This document shows positions 36,301 to 48,730 of a DNA stretch of 64,000 nt, in pieces. A program made the position numbers and the translations under genes. The notes under the pieces are model-generated. The model saw only the letters and a program-made list of their open reading frames with translations. It had not been told where the DNA came from and made no database searches. Within the stretch, counting starts at the first letter, position 1; the number at the start of each line of letters is the position of its first letter. Origin of the DNA: Sipunculus nudus (taxonomy: Eukaryota > Annelida > Sipuncula > Golfingiida > Sipunculidae); contig CM049306.1 of the NCBI GenBank assembly GCA_026874595.1, positions 87,559,142 through 87,623,141 on the forward strand, in the 5' to 3' direction.

Positions 36301-39300
36301 CTGGAAACATTTAGATAAAACTATTCATTCCCCATGTTTCTTCAATGTTTTAGTAAAATAACAATTTTAAATGGAAAATAATAAGTTCCTAATTGTTTAT
36401 CCTTATTTTAATACCAAAAACGTGGTTTAAAGCTCAAAATTCATGACTCCTCCTTTAAACTTTTTCCTAAATGGCTTTTGAGGCTAATGTTGAAAAATAA
36501 CCAGTTGTTCTGTTCATTCTGTAAAACAGTGGCATACAATCACACTTTTTAAAAGATGAGAGCTGCTTTTCCCCTGAAAACCATAACATGTACTTTATCT
36601 CAACCTGAAATAACATGTACTTTATCTCAACCTGAAATTCATGAAAAACATCCAATAGTGGATGACAAAACTCCCTTGTAAAGTCGGATATAAATTAATT
36701 TACACTTTTTATTGTCTGTCACTGAAATCATTGGTTATTAACTGCTGCTTGGTGAGAAAAAAAGTGCTTTATCCAGAACATATTTATTGGTATATGTTGT
36801 TAAATATATAGTGTTAATTATAGAAGACTGACAGAATCATATCAGACAATGGTAGTTGGCTGTGCTCCCTCATGGCAGTAGAGAAGACAATACTAATAAA
36901 GCACTTACCACCACATCTGGAGATGTTGCCCTTGACTTCCGACCTCTCCTTAAAGGTGGCCTTTGGAACACATCACCTGCACCTGAAAATATGAACTCGC
37001 GTTTTCAATTTAAAATCAGTCCACATACCCATGACATGTATGTTGATCTTGTGACATCTTATAACATGGGTTGCATAGATCTCAACACTAAGCTGAATTT
37101 GTTTATAATGATATTTCTGTTATATCATGGGATATAGAAATACAGCTTCTTCTTGGTAGTATATTGTTTGAAAATGAAAGGGCCAGGCCTACTGGCATTC
37201 AGCAAGGATATGTTATTCAACAAGCTTTTTGAAGAAGTGGGTCCTGTGACCTAGATTTTAAGACCTCAAATTCATTTGTGTTCTTCCCATATCTGTAAGT
37301 AAACCATATGTGAAAGAAGAAAGGTTTAAGATGAAAAGTTTAGCCTAACATGCAGGCACAATCTTTTTTTTAGAGTTGGTCACTTGACCTTTCAACTTGT
37401 GACCTTAAAATCAACAAAGCTTTTCAGGATGACTAGCCATATATGAAAAATGGAGGTTTGGGATGAAAAACTTGCTTTAAATGCATTCACAAGCCTTTTA
37501 AAGATGTAGGTCCTATGAGCTTGACCCTCACTCTTGTTACCTCAGAGCAAATATTGACAATAGGATTCTTCCCCTATTGGTAGATAAGCCATATTTGAAA
37601 GACAGAAAAGTTTGGCTTAAAAATGGATCCAAACCATTTTTAGAGAAGTGGCAATTTCTGTGACCTTCACCTTTGAGCTTCTGAACTCAATATCAACAGG
37701 GTTCTTCCCTTTTTATCAGATTTGAAAGATGGAAGGGGTAGCATTAACAGTGTGGGCAGTACTTCAGAAGACATTTTGTTCACAAATATCCTATATTTTG
37801 ACAGATTTCACACTGAAGTTCAAAGTCACCAATTTAAGAACTTCTCTGAGAATGTGGTTGAAATAATAGATGTACCAAGTTTAAGGGGAAAATATGCACT
37901 ACCGTACATGTTATTGGGTTTAAAATAACCTTAATTGCAGCCACTTTTGACACTGAAGATCAAGGCAAAGACCACCAGTTTTCTGATCTGAGAACTTTAT
38001 TATCTACAATTATGATTTTCATAAAATTCCTTTCCCCAGTTCATGAGAAATGATTTTCATCACATAAAGAATAAGAGAGCTAACTCTGAGTGGATGACCA
38101 CCGTGAAAAATCTTACAGGTAGACATTTAAACAAAAATCTTTTGCTAATTAACATGTTAACATATACTCTGCAACACTACATACTTAAATAATTGAAATA
38201 AAAATCAATCAGCTGCAATTTTGGCAATACTATTACAATTTAACTTACAGCATTATATTTAAATTAATCAGAGCATTGTTCCTGTACACTGATTAAAATC
38301 ATATTGTTTAATTTTATTAAAAAGAAATAAAAAAATTGTGCAAATATAAGTATTGATTTTTGTGTATCACACTATCATTCTTTCTGTCCACTAAATTCCA
38401 CTTTCATCCATTACTTCTGCAAGAAAGTAGAGGAAAACCCCATTTTCTCCAATTTCTTCCAATGTCTCAGAAGAAATACATGTACATTTTTTCCAAAAGA
38501 AAACCAAACCTGCTCGCAGCCGAATTCAAACTCTTGATCTTTTAGTTCTGAGTTATACCCCTCTATCCCGAGATTGCAAAAACCTAAATATTAGCTCTTT
38601 AAAAGGTTCAGTATGTACTACAACTCACTGATTATACTAATTCATAACAAATTCATAAGGATCAAACCAATTACCTGCAACTGGTGTTGATTCACGGAGT
38701 GGACTTGTTTCTCTCAGCAGCTCCAGTTCTTTCAGCATGGCTGGGGTTCCCTCTCTGCTGCTGCGGTTTGACTTTGAGCCTGCTGTTGTGAAGCTCTCCT
38801 CAGAATCACTGCTTTCATGAGGTGCAGGCATAAAACTGTGGTCACTGACACCTGAGTCATAGCTAGAGAATGAATCCCCCGACTCACTCTCAGAGTCGCC
38901 TAAACCTCCTGCAAAGAGTGCACATCCACACTTCCATGACCTCTCAGTACAGCTGATAAAAAAGTAATATTATCTGGCCATTCCCATGGAAATCCACTGT
39001 AGGGCTAATGCTTCAAGGCAATACATTCCACACATTCACTGCAGTTCGGGAACATTTTTTAATGCTAAATTTGGGGAGAAAACCTGGCCAAGACATGACA
39101 TGCATGTGCTCAAGTGCAAAAGAGAATAGGGCCCTGATACAGCACATAAAATAAGTTATCAATTGCATAAGTACCAATAGTTGGCCAAAAATGTCCAAAA
39201 TGAAACAAGCTTGTACTAGATGGTAGGACCTAAAATACTTGTACCAAATATGAACAAAAGCAGGCTAACCATAACACTTTAGTCTATGCTACAGTTTGCT

Positions 39301-41638
39301 GCAAACAGCAACCACAACTTTGGAAGCACAAAATGTAGTAAAGTCGAATCTAAAGGCTTACATAAGATGCACAGAAATCTGCAGGACACTGGCCTGGCTT
39401 CAAAAGAGGCATAAAAAAAATCAGTGGGTAATAAACAAATAGTCACGTATGATTTACTGGTATCAAAAAAGTGTTACGTGAAATAAGTATAACTGGTGTG
39501 ATAACAATGGTTTAAAGTACAACCCCTATCATTGAAATTTAACCCTTGTGTAGTTAAAATGACCAAATTTATTCCTAAATGATGCATGTACCTGTGGTAT
39601 GCACATCTTCTGACGGTGTCAGACATAAACCATTTGCTAGTCCCCCACTATCAGTTTCCTCAGCTCCAGTAGACATCAAACTCTGGTCAGGTAAACCTGT
39701 AATGTAGTAATAGTACAACCATTATAGTAACTATATGATTACAGGATGATCAATGAAATTTCAATTATCAAACAACTGAAATACTACCTTTAATAAATGA
39801 CACTTAAAATTAAAATAAGTAGTGATCATATGTAAATATAACAAATGAAATAAAAACAAATCCTGCCTACTCTTATATATGAACTATGACAGATACTTGA
39901 GTACTTAAAGACATATATGTAGTTACCCTAAAGACTCTGCATTAAATATTCTGTGACACAACAATTTAGATCAAAAGTTAAAATTTGCTGCCATTTTACC
40001 GTGAGTGTTAAAGTCACATAGTTTCCTCACCTTTTTCTTGAATTCTATTAAGTTCCTGCTTGATTTCTCTAAGAAGCCTATTATTACATTCATTGATATC
40101 TTCAAAACAGTAAGCTTTAACGATTAGAACAATCAGAGCCATGGCACCAGAGATGACCCGCCACACCCTCAACTGTCTGTACCACAACGGCTGCAAGATA
40201 AATTCCACAGGTTCACTGAACATCTTAAAATGTGTAAAAAGAAAAAAACACCCATTGCAAAATATTCCTTCATGTACATTGTTTTATCTCACAAACTAAA
40301 AGAATATCAAGAAATTCATCATGAGAATATGAGGGCACTTTTAGAAATATATTTTACAATTCAAACAAACCAATTTTAAACACCATAATTGTCAAGTTAA
40401 CAATCTAGATAATACATTATCAAAAGATTTGAAAATATAATGTGAGAGATAGGGGTTTATTTTGAGAACTTCCATTTTCTTCATTTTTCTCAAAGCTTAT
40501 CATTTGAAATTGTAACCCCGTTTTCACAACAGGTGTGACACTACAGACACTTCCATATTTAAATTTCATGAATAACTTTCCTTTAAATAGTGCATTGTAA
40601 AATTGATAACATTCTTTTAAACTATTATGCTTTTGTGAAGAGAAATATCCCTTCCTTATTTTTGTCTTTGGTGAAATTGTCACCTGTTTAATTGACACTT
40701 ACATTGTCCACCATGCTGGTTTCCCCACTGTTGTGCCACTGACTTAGCAGCCACTCTCCTAAATAGTTGATAGCAACTATGGCAAACAACCAAAAGCGGG
40801 CTCCGTTACTTCTGGGAGTAGATGTCACCAAATAGGATACAATAACAGCAAGAACATGGAGTATCAGCGAATAAAACCCTGTCACTTCACCAACCACCAT
40901 TGACTGAAGTGAGTTGACTCGGTCAAAAACTTCAAATATCATAGCCCTCTGCTCAGCAGTGGTGTCTTTAAAATCTTGTAGTATATTTTTAATATTTGTA
41001 GATGAAGATTCTAAGGTATCTTTCAGTTCATGGCCCTTAATGATCAATTTTTCTTGATTTTCCAATGATTTGTTCTGCTTTTCTATTATTTGAGACTGCA
41101 GCTGAGTAGAGTCTTGCAGTTGCTCAGCCACCTGAGCTGATGTGTGAGACAGCTTGTTCACAGTCTGGTCTATCCCTTCCTGCCAAACTTGTCCTTGTAA
41201 AAAGAAGCATATATTTTGGGTATGTGTGAAGAACTCTGTGTATGTATTGTAGGCTTCAGGGGCCATGTCTTCAGTGCATTCAGCCACAGACTGTTCTGCA
41301 TTACACGGATATGTTTTGCGACCTGTTTTAGCCAAGAAACAGTTAGTAAATGCCAGAGCCAGCTTATGCTGCATATCATCAGAGAGCCTCTTGCATCCTG
41401 CTTCTAATTCTTTCAGGGCATCTGTCCAGCAGGCACTATATTTTGGCATTTTTGAATATCTCTGGAACACTTCATATTGTTCTTGCCCCTGGATGTATCT
41501 TGGGTCTGATTTGATCCGAGTCTCGTGATTTGTATTTGCAAATGTTTTAGTTTTTTCACTGATTAAAATGACTAAAATACCCCCAAAAAGCCACCAGCTT
41601 TGATGTTTAGGTTTCTGTTTATTCAATGATAGAGTCAT
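36082..41638 (-). CDS. bmb: Brambleberry / KAR5 / GEX1-family nuclear fusion protein, six coding exons
   Basis: Exons on the - strand are 41638-40703, 40223-40031, 39696-39592, 38908-38675, 36982-36909 and 36300-36082 (1761 nt, 586 residues). All have AG/GT borders with matching phases. The family sits in the nuclear envelope/ER and promotes fusion of nuclear membranes (yeast Kar5, plant GEX1, zebrafish Brambleberry in karyomere/pronuclear fusion). Features: a hydrophobic signal sequence (about 15-28), then the luminal cysteine domain with Cys70, 82, 100, 112, 121 and 144 in the family pattern (LAFTNCFLAKTGR, AYNTYTEFFTHTQNICFFLQ). A coiled coil follows (about 160-240), then membrane segments at about 254-272, 281-298 and 334-351. 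The tail is acidic and Ser-rich (GDSESESGDSF) and ends with GGHRYNLRQRTK, also seen in other inner-nuclear-membrane proteins. An in-frame TAA upstream of the ATG supports the start. Confidence 0.92.
36572..36645. repeat. 25-bp direct duplication
   Basis: The block AACATGTACTTTATCTCAAC plus CTGAA occurs twice head to tail inside the last brambleberry-family intron. Confidence 0.7.
36909..36982 (-). CDS. bmb: Brambleberry-family exon 5, basic segment
   Basis: A 74 bp exon with acceptor attttcag and donor GTGGTG|gtaagt. It encodes GAGDVFQRPPLRRGRKSRAT then SPDVV, a likely nuclear-localisation-type basic cluster. Confidence 0.82.
37140..37960 (-). repeat. Relic of GGTCAAGGTCAC-type tandem repeat in brambleberry intron
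   Basis: Read on the - strand it carries AAGGTGAAGGTCACAG, AAGCCAAACTTTTCTG, AATAGGGGAAGAATC and TTTTCATCCCAAACCTCC. This is the same word order as in the divergent element at 24291-25828. The termini are lost. Confidence 0.6.
38675..38908 (-). CDS. bmb: Brambleberry-family exon 4, acidic Ser-rich tail
   Basis: The acceptor is ctctttgcag and the donor TTGCAG|gtaatt. It encodes GGLGDSESESGDSFSSYDSG then VSDHSFMPAPHESSDSEESF, and a leucine-rich patch (MLKELELLRE). Several S-D/E-S-E sites look like casein-kinase targets. Confidence 0.82.
39592..39696 (-). CDS. bmb: Brambleberry-family exon 3
   Basis: The acceptor is ctacattacag and the donor CACAG|gtacat. It encodes GLPDQSLMSTGAEETDSGGL then ANGLCLTPSEDVHTT. 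It is recognised by phase and splice sites rather than by similarity. Confidence 0.8.
40031..40223 (-). CDS. bmb: Brambleberry-family exon 2, third membrane segment
   Basis: The acceptor is ttttaag and the donor AAAAG|gtgagg. It encodes MFSEPVEFILQPLWYRQLRV, then the hydrophobic SGAMALIVLIVKAYCF and a charged helix (NECNNRLLREIKQELNRIQE). Confidence 0.9.
40703..41638 (-). CDS. bmb: Brambleberry-family exon 1 (coding)
   Basis: 312 codons covering the signal sequence, six-cysteine luminal domain, coiled coil and first two hydrophobic segments. The donor is GACAAT|gtaagt. The exon continues upstream as 5'UTR to an acceptor (attttag) at about 41729, so at least one non-coding 5' exon must exist. 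Confidence 0.93.
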
Positions 41639-41729
41639 GTCTCCGAAGATAACAGTGTCTCCTGAATCCTTCCAGCTGAACCTGTATAATCCTTAACTCT
41701 AGTATTTTGTTTCAAATCCACAGTATGAC
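41639..41729 (-). other. bmb: Brambleberry-family gene, 5'UTR part of exon
   Basis: Between a plausible acceptor (tatattttag) and the ATG lie 91 bases with an in-frame TAA followed by GLYRFSWKDSGDTVIFGD. Translation therefore starts at the ATG at 41638. Confidence 0.65.
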
Positions 41730-42928
41730 CTAAAATATATAAAATAATGGGCATGAAGAAAATATATGTATACAGGTTTAGTCTTGAAATTACATCATGA
41801 ACTGAAGACTCTGTTTATGACAATTAAGACTTGTCAAGAGTTCACATGGTGATTAAATATGATAAATGAAATAAGGTGAAAAGTAATTGTTTCTAAAATT
41901 TTTTAAAAAGATTTTTTTGGTTGAGGTAACTGCCTCCATTTTGTTATGCTCTCTTATCTAATTTTTTAATCTATGTATGTACACCTGCAGAGTTCCATTT
42001 TGGTTTGGGACTTGGTGACACAATTAAACATGCTGTAAGGATTTGCCAATGCATAATTAGCAGTTTCAAACTTCTACCGCTAGGCGGTGTGCACTTTGGG
42101 TAGGATCGCTTTGGTATTAGAATGAGTGTTTATCTTTATTTATTCAAGTTTTCTCATCAAGATATTTTATTTAACCAAGCCCTTTATAGTAACTGACATG
42201 AAATGACCAGTAAAAGATCGTTATTTACAAAAAACAGTAAAGAATTCAACCCTTGTCCATGCTGCCTCTTCATGTCAGAGTTTGAATGCTGGCACATAGA
42301 TAAAGCAAGGGCTAAGCGAAGAACCTCTTGCCATCTGGTAGAGGTATAAAAAGAAAGCAACTAAATACAATAAACTAATATAGTTCTGTTATAACAGTAC
42401 ATTTATAAACAGGCTGAAATCAGTTATTTAGCGAAACATGAGCAAAATATCTGAGGTGGGCTGGCTGACAAGCATGCACAAATATAATCATTCTGCAATA
42501 AATTTGTATATATGTGTTCTATAAATTGAATATATACACCAATGCAATAAATGGTACTTGATTTTTTTTTCAGAAATTATCTACATTTAGTGCCAAAGTA
42601 GTTAAACAACAGCACATGCCTCATCACTGAAATTAAAGAACATTTCATCAGACTCTGGGGCTCACAGGGCAAAAAGTTTACCAGATACCCAGGAATTTTA
42701 CCTGACCCCACTTTTTTGTTTACTAAAAAACTTTCCTTTTATTACTTTTCCTTTTAATATATCAATTCTTATGTCTTTCACAGCTTTGTACTGATTTTTG
42801 CTATTTTTATGCAAAATAAAAACAATTGTAAATTCATGCAACACTTTATTAAAACTATGTCATGTACCAGTGATCCTTTTAATGCAACACCATATGAAAC
42901 ATCTAATGTTGATGTATAATAAAGTTCC
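41730..42928. other. Region upstream of visible brambleberry exon
   Basis: AT-rich, largely unique. By inference it is intron between the 5'UTR exon and an unidentified first exon. I could not identify that exon. Confidence 0.4.
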
Positions 42929-42936
42929 ACTTTATC

Positions 42937-44194
42937 CAGACCTGGGAGCCGCCGCCGAATTGCGCCAGCTGCCACCGTTTATTTTATAAGCAAGCCGCCG
43001 CCGATAGTTTTCTTGAGCCGCCGAATTGCGCCAGCCGCCGCCGATTATTAAACACCGGCTCAGCCGCTGGTGAAATACTGATAAGCTGATGGAAAAAAGG
43101 GATCTTCGCTTGCATACTTCAGCTTGTAAATAGTTACTACAGTAACATGTTAACACGAAGTCGTCTCAAGCAGATATCACCGAGCTGCATGCCTTCGCAA
43201 TGGTAATGCATGATTAATTTTATGTCATTATGTTAGACAGTTAACAAGGTTCCCGCAAGCCCCTTTTTTCAGACGGGATAACTGGCATACTCCCCGTTTG
43301 ATCAAGGGCATTTCTCTAAACCTGGTTACTCAAAATAAAGAGTAAAAATGCAGAATCCAGATAATTCCCAAGTTTATTCAGTTAGATACTGATGTGCAAT
43401 ATTAAAAAAAAATATATATATACTGCTCGGTTAAAATTCAGGATTAAATGAACGAAAACCATCGGGAAAAGCTATTATTTGTATGGAGAAAATATGCATG
43501 CATTTTTGTTATCTTTGTTTCCAGCCAATATAAGACATTTTAGTATACGTGTAACCATGTCGGCAGCCAGCGACCATTCATTACTACCTCATATTATAAT
43601 CATGCTACAAATGTCATTCCCGTTAACACATATGGATAAATGTCATAAAATCCTTGAGTAGAACTAAACTTTTAAATTAGTCTGATTGGTCAGCAATTTG
43701 AATTTAAAACGCGAGGCCAAATCCATGTCAAACAGCTGCAGGCACCGGTTGCTTCCACCACTGACAAACATATTACTGCATGAACATATTAAGGGTCACG
43801 GGGATGATTGAGGCTGAAACCTGCGAAAATCCATGACAGAATTCCTATTTCAATTATGACACGTGACAAATTACGTATACGATTGCGACCTGGGAAGTTA
43901 TGCGCAGGGAAAAAAACATGTTTATCATAGGCTAGGCCAAAAGGAATTAGAGATTTTGTGGTTGTGGCAGTGAGTTGGTCTGTTCACATTATATCAAGAA
44001 GAATTCACAATATGTTTTAAGTAATCAAATTTTCATGATTATTATAAAAACTCTTTGGCTGGAGTTCGATTTTGTACGATTATGTCACCTCTCTCCCTCC
44101 TCAAATAACAGATTATTACCAAATGTTTTGATTAATTTAGAGACACTCGCGGGTGAAGCATGACTTTCTGTACACACACATGCACACACACACA

Positions 44195-44265
<71 letters not shown>

Positions 44266-44983
44266 AAATATCCTGCCCTTTCACATAACCTCATGTGATA
44301 CAGTTAAAAATGAAGCACACAGTACGTCAAGCCATGACACTTTAAGTTCGGCACACGAAAAACGATTATCCGGTTGAACTGTCATGCAAGTGAGCGCACG
44401 AAAACAGTTGCTTAGAGGAAGCAAACAATGATATCTATATACATGTATCTCAATAGCTGAATTGAAACCTTCGATTTTTCAAGATGCTTTTAGCTATTTA
44501 ACATTATACCAGTTGTGATCAAATAATTCATGTGAAACCAACGTCTGTCAAAGGAAATGAAGAAAATCATAACAATTTTCATCTGATTAAATGAGCGGTC
44601 AGCTTCACCAAAACACGCTATATTGTCAGATCTGAAAACACAACGGGGGAACCCCAATCCTTCACGTTCCCACTCATTGTCCTTGTACAAGCCCGCCGTG
44701 ATATTGAATAAAATTAATTAATCCAAAGGGTAATTAACTTGTCAAAATATTCGTTAAGTTTGTTTCATATTATTGTTCATATAAATATGATTGCATTAGA
44801 CTGAGACAACTTTTGTCCATAAGATATTTGCCTCATCTCTACGGCTCAGCCGGCTAGCCAGCCACAACGTTGTCCACTCAGCCATCATCATTTTTTTTAG
44901 ACCTGAGCCGGCTCAGCCGGCTAGCCAGCCATTTTTTCTTCCAGCCAGCCGATTTACAGGTCAACGGCTGGCTCCCAGGTCTG
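42937..44983. mobile_element. hAT-like non-autonomous DNA transposon, 8-bp target duplication
   Basis: The termini CAGACCTGGGAGCC and GGCTCCCAGGTCTG are perfect inverted repeats. They are flanked on both sides by ACTTTATC (42929-42936 and 44984-44991). An 8-bp duplication and CAG...CTG ends point to hAT. The subterminal regions are rich in GCCGCCG (left) and CGGCTNGCCAGCC (right) words, possible transposase sites. The 2 kb interior has a CA/CT/TA microsatellite and no transposase. Confidence 0.85.
44172..44261. repeat. Compound (CA)n(CT)n(TA)n microsatellite
   Basis: Three adjoining dinucleotide tracts inside the hAT-like element. Confidence 0.95.
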
Positions 44984-44999
44984 ACTTTATCATAAAATA

Positions 45000-46200
45000 T
45001 AATAAAGTTCCACTTTCAAATTCCTCATGTCATGTTGGCACTATTGGTATATTACTATTATGTATTTCACAATTATAATTTTATATTTTACATTTTGAGT
45101 CTCTAGGAAGGAAGCAATGATTTGCAAGCTACGCAATGATATCTAAAACAATAAAGAGCAAAGTTTATATCAAAGACATTCCCCACCCCCCAAAAAACCT
45201 CGCACAAACACACTTTAAAAAATGCCACCCTTTTGTGCTGGCCAAGGGGAGCAGCAGCTGCAGCACGTACTAAGCAGATTTTACGGGTCTCTACAAGAAC
45301 CTCCGGCACATTCTTGTACTTTGTTGCTATATTTTAATAGTGGACCCTGAATCATGTCTTAGTTTACAGGTTACCTGGAATATTTACTTTGCATGAAGCA
45401 CATAGAAATATGCGACACCACAATATTCAAAAACATGGGGGAAAAACCAGCTCTTGATCTTTTGCAACTGATATGAATTTGCATCACAACAACATTAACC
45501 GGAGGTTCATAGACCCTTATACCAGAATTCCGCAATGAACATCAGTGTTTTCGGGCTGGTAACGTAATCAGATGGGGGTATGACTTCAGGCTACACTACG
45601 GTATGGAGAACAGGCATGCAGTCAAAACATGATATATCAACAACTACATGAAAATTCCCTAGTACCTAAACCAAAACTGCACCTCTCAAATGTCACGAGA
45701 ACTGCACCGCTGCAATGCAAACAGCTTGATGAACTCTTATGTCAATCAACTTACGGCAGGCGTGCTTGTTTACGTTTCTTCTCTCTCTCTCTCGATTCAC
45801 AAATGCCGCGTCCGGTTTACAGCGCCATCTAGGGTCCTTCACATGCTTCACATGAAGTGTTTTCGGCTGACGCACAGTGGCGCTAACCTCCGGGAACCAT
45901 ACAATTTCCCGCGGTTCAAGGCAAATGGTGTTCTTAAAATTGTTAGTAAAATATAAAGGAGATCAGAGTATTTTTGTTAATAACATTTCGTAATGTACAC
46001 ATATTTACATATTATAAATAAACCCCCTTAATATGCAGGCAAATAGTAGCTGATGTACATATAAGACAAATTTATACCTTAGCCTACGGAAAATTTCAGA
46101 GAAATTTCCAATTGTATACTTTTCTGAAATGCCAAATAAGCTTACCGGGTTGAATTTTCTATTTTTCCTCCGAGATAAGTTCTTAATCAATAAAAATAGG
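45000..46200. other. Intergenic stretch with a GC-richer patch
   Basis: From 45690 to 45930 the sequence is GC-richer than its surroundings, with CpGs, GCGCCATCTAGGG and a CT run. It could be the promoter of the minus-strand brambleberry-family gene. No exon was recognised. The rest is unassigned. Confidence 0.3.
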
Positions 46201-46207
46201 AAGTTAG

Positions 46208-46510
46208 GCAAAAAAAAAAAGATATGGTTCTCAGGCACCGCCCGCGTCAATTTAATCCCCCCCCCCCCCCCACCCCCCGCATCAAAAATTTTGATTTTTT
46301 TTTTCTTTCTAGAAGATAAAATAATACAATTTTGATAAGATTTCCTTTGTTATGTATTGAATTTACCTGTTTAGCAACAAAAAACTGTTATTATCATGCT
46401 TTTTCCTGATTATATGACCTTTTTTTATCGAAACATACAAAAAAGTAAAAAAAATCGCCCTCCCGCCCTGATTTCTGAAAAAAATGCCTGAGAACCATAC
46501 CTTTTTTTGC
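46208..46510. mobile_element. Foldback MITE with GGTTCTCAGGCA arms
   Basis: The left arm (46208-46237, GC, an A run, GATATGGTTCTCAGGCA) is the inverse of the right arm (46485-46510, TGCCTGAGAACCATACC then a T run and GC). The interior has a C-rich homopolymer run (about 46258-46277). The unit is 303 bp with no ORF. Confidence 0.8.
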
Positions 46511-46871
46511 CTTTGTTCCAATGTTACACATGTTTTACACAAGCGTATATTCTCTCAACATAAAATAGACATAATATTTCGAAATATTAAAATTATATAA
46601 TTTTAAAAGTAAATTAAATATATTGCCCCTAAATAAAATTAATGTTAATATAATAAAATGCAAAAGACAATTTGATGTCTATACTAGCAGACTGCGTATC
46701 AAACGAGATCATTGAGATTCACAGAAAAAAAATATATAATTGGTATTAGCTTTTCATTTGTTAAAAGTTTCTCTCTCCCTCTCACACTAACATGAATAGA
46801 CACGCTCCACCAGTAGACTATACAAAATATAAAATATGCAAAATATGCAGCCAATTACATAATAAAAAAAA

Positions 46872-46906
46872 CAAAGCCTATACAGGCTTTATGCGAACCT
46901 GTGCAA
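46872..46906 (-). mobile_element. Isolated 3' terminus of HINE-like family III
   Basis: On the - strand: GCACAGGTTCGC, then a perfect 7-bp-stem hairpin (AAAGCCT GTAT AGGCTTT), then G and a T run. It is the same terminal arrangement as the element at 58971-61976. The body of the element was not recognised to the right. Confidence 0.6.
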
Positions 46907-46910
46907 TGGA

Positions 46911-48720
46911 ATATACATCAGGTATAATGCTTCATGATAACATGCTTCATCATTATACCTTTTAAGTACATGTGGGACATGTATATGTACAGTGCCAGTA
47001 CCAATCATTTTGAACCCGAGTACAAGTACCAATTACACAAACATCACTCCTGACCGATACCTCGAAGAACATCCGACTGTGCTGGTGATATCTGCGAGGA
47101 GATTGGTTAAAAATTACGCAATTCCACAGAGACAGCATCGCCTGATGGCCAAACCTGACAGGCAACCGCGGTTTAATGCAGCGGGAAGTGTAGCGAATAG
47201 TTGAGCATAGCGTTACCGTTTAATTCTCCGAATAGGTGTCAATTTCGAGTTCCCAAACAGAGGGAAAAAAGTTGTTGCCAAATTCATTTTTTCTTCTTTC
47301 CTTTTCATGCGGGATATATTAAAGGTCAAAAACTCCCATCAGCAGCGCACTTTTCTCCATACTTGCTTTTTTTCCGCAATAGAAGAATAGCACTCTTTGG
47401 TCAGCAAGTCAACTCCGTTATAGCACTTTATTTTTTTTTTTAAATCACAAAATAATGCGGTAAAAAAGAAGACTGAATGTGTCGCGTATGTAAATTTTAC
47501 ATAAGTATGGTACACAATCATTATAAACACTGGAGTTGGTTATAACAATTATTCCTGACATTTTTTATTAATGCTCAATTATAAGGTGATAGTGCACACA
47601 AATGTCTGACCCATAAAGTGCATTGAAGAGAACATGCTAAAAGAGACAGGTATACGCTCAATATTACTGATCTCCTACAAATTGTCCATCATTTGACGAT
47701 ACTTTGTAACGTTAACTGCTGCAAAGTCTGAAGGAAAACGATCGAAAATAGTTTTTGGCTAAAATGTTGTGCTTACTGGAATGTAACGGAGTTGATAACG
47801 CACTAGATTATAAAGATATTCTTACCTAAACTGTTAACACATTTGAACAAAAAGTAAACGGGTCACTCTCATGTTGTATCATGCTAAAATGGATCGACAC
47901 AAGTTACCCTCACAGGTAAGCAAAAGTTTACCACATAACGTTTATGTTAAACACATCAAATCAATGTAAATTAAGTTGCTAAATTGAACAACTCAGCTCG
48001 GGATTGTTGCGAGAAAGAACTTGCTAAATGCCTACATACTTGGTATTTAACCTTTTCAATATGAATTCAATAAAAACATATTTCTCCTTTAATGACAAAA
48101 AATACTTGAGAAATAAAGAAATGTCAACATTATCTTAATCCAGGAAAATATTTTAACAATTAAGAGCTGTAACGGAGTTGATCCATTTTTAAACAAAAAT
48201 GATAGTCGTGTTACCTTATAAAATTAAGAGCTGTGCTATATATGCAACTGGCATTAAAGGCTAGTATCATCTAAACTAATAAAATATTACCATTAATTTC
48301 ACAAATATTTAAAACAATAACGCAAATATTAAAGTAAACTGGTACCAATTGTTGGATTGAACAGTGAATCCTAAGTATAAAAGGGGATGCTCGACCACTA
48401 AAAAGTTGTACTCCGTAATATGTTCCAAAACTTTCTCCTAATTTAATGCAAAAGACTTCATGTTTTATTAAGAAGTCATAATGTCCTTGGATGATCAATG
48501 CAATGCTGAAACGTGATTGAGCTGAACACTTTCAGCGGCCTTGTAATCAACCTGGATTCGTATTACAATAAAAGCTGTCAGGTGTAGAAAAGAGAACGGA
48601 ATACACAACACACAATATTCATATTTGGAATGTTCTCCTTTCGTTTATAGGCTATGGGGATAGTCTTTCTAATATAAATGCCTAACACTTCATTAGATGA
48701 ATCCAACAGAAAATAATAAT
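46911..48720. other. Intergenic stretch without recognised gene
   Basis: AT-rich. It includes three copies of the word AACGGAGTTGA (two direct, one inverted) at about 47409, 47785 and 48171. No supported exon was found. Confidence 0.4.
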
Positions 48721-48730
48721 GTCTATATAC

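Noticed and set aside
41170-41528. ORFs antisense or alternate to the brambleberry-family exon
   Set aside because: Shadows of the 316-residue frame, which carries the family cysteine pattern.
44085-44377. ORFs of SLSLSLYIYIYI type
   Set aside because: Pure translations of CT/TA microsatellites. The same holds for the ORFs at 52034, 53797 and 55914.
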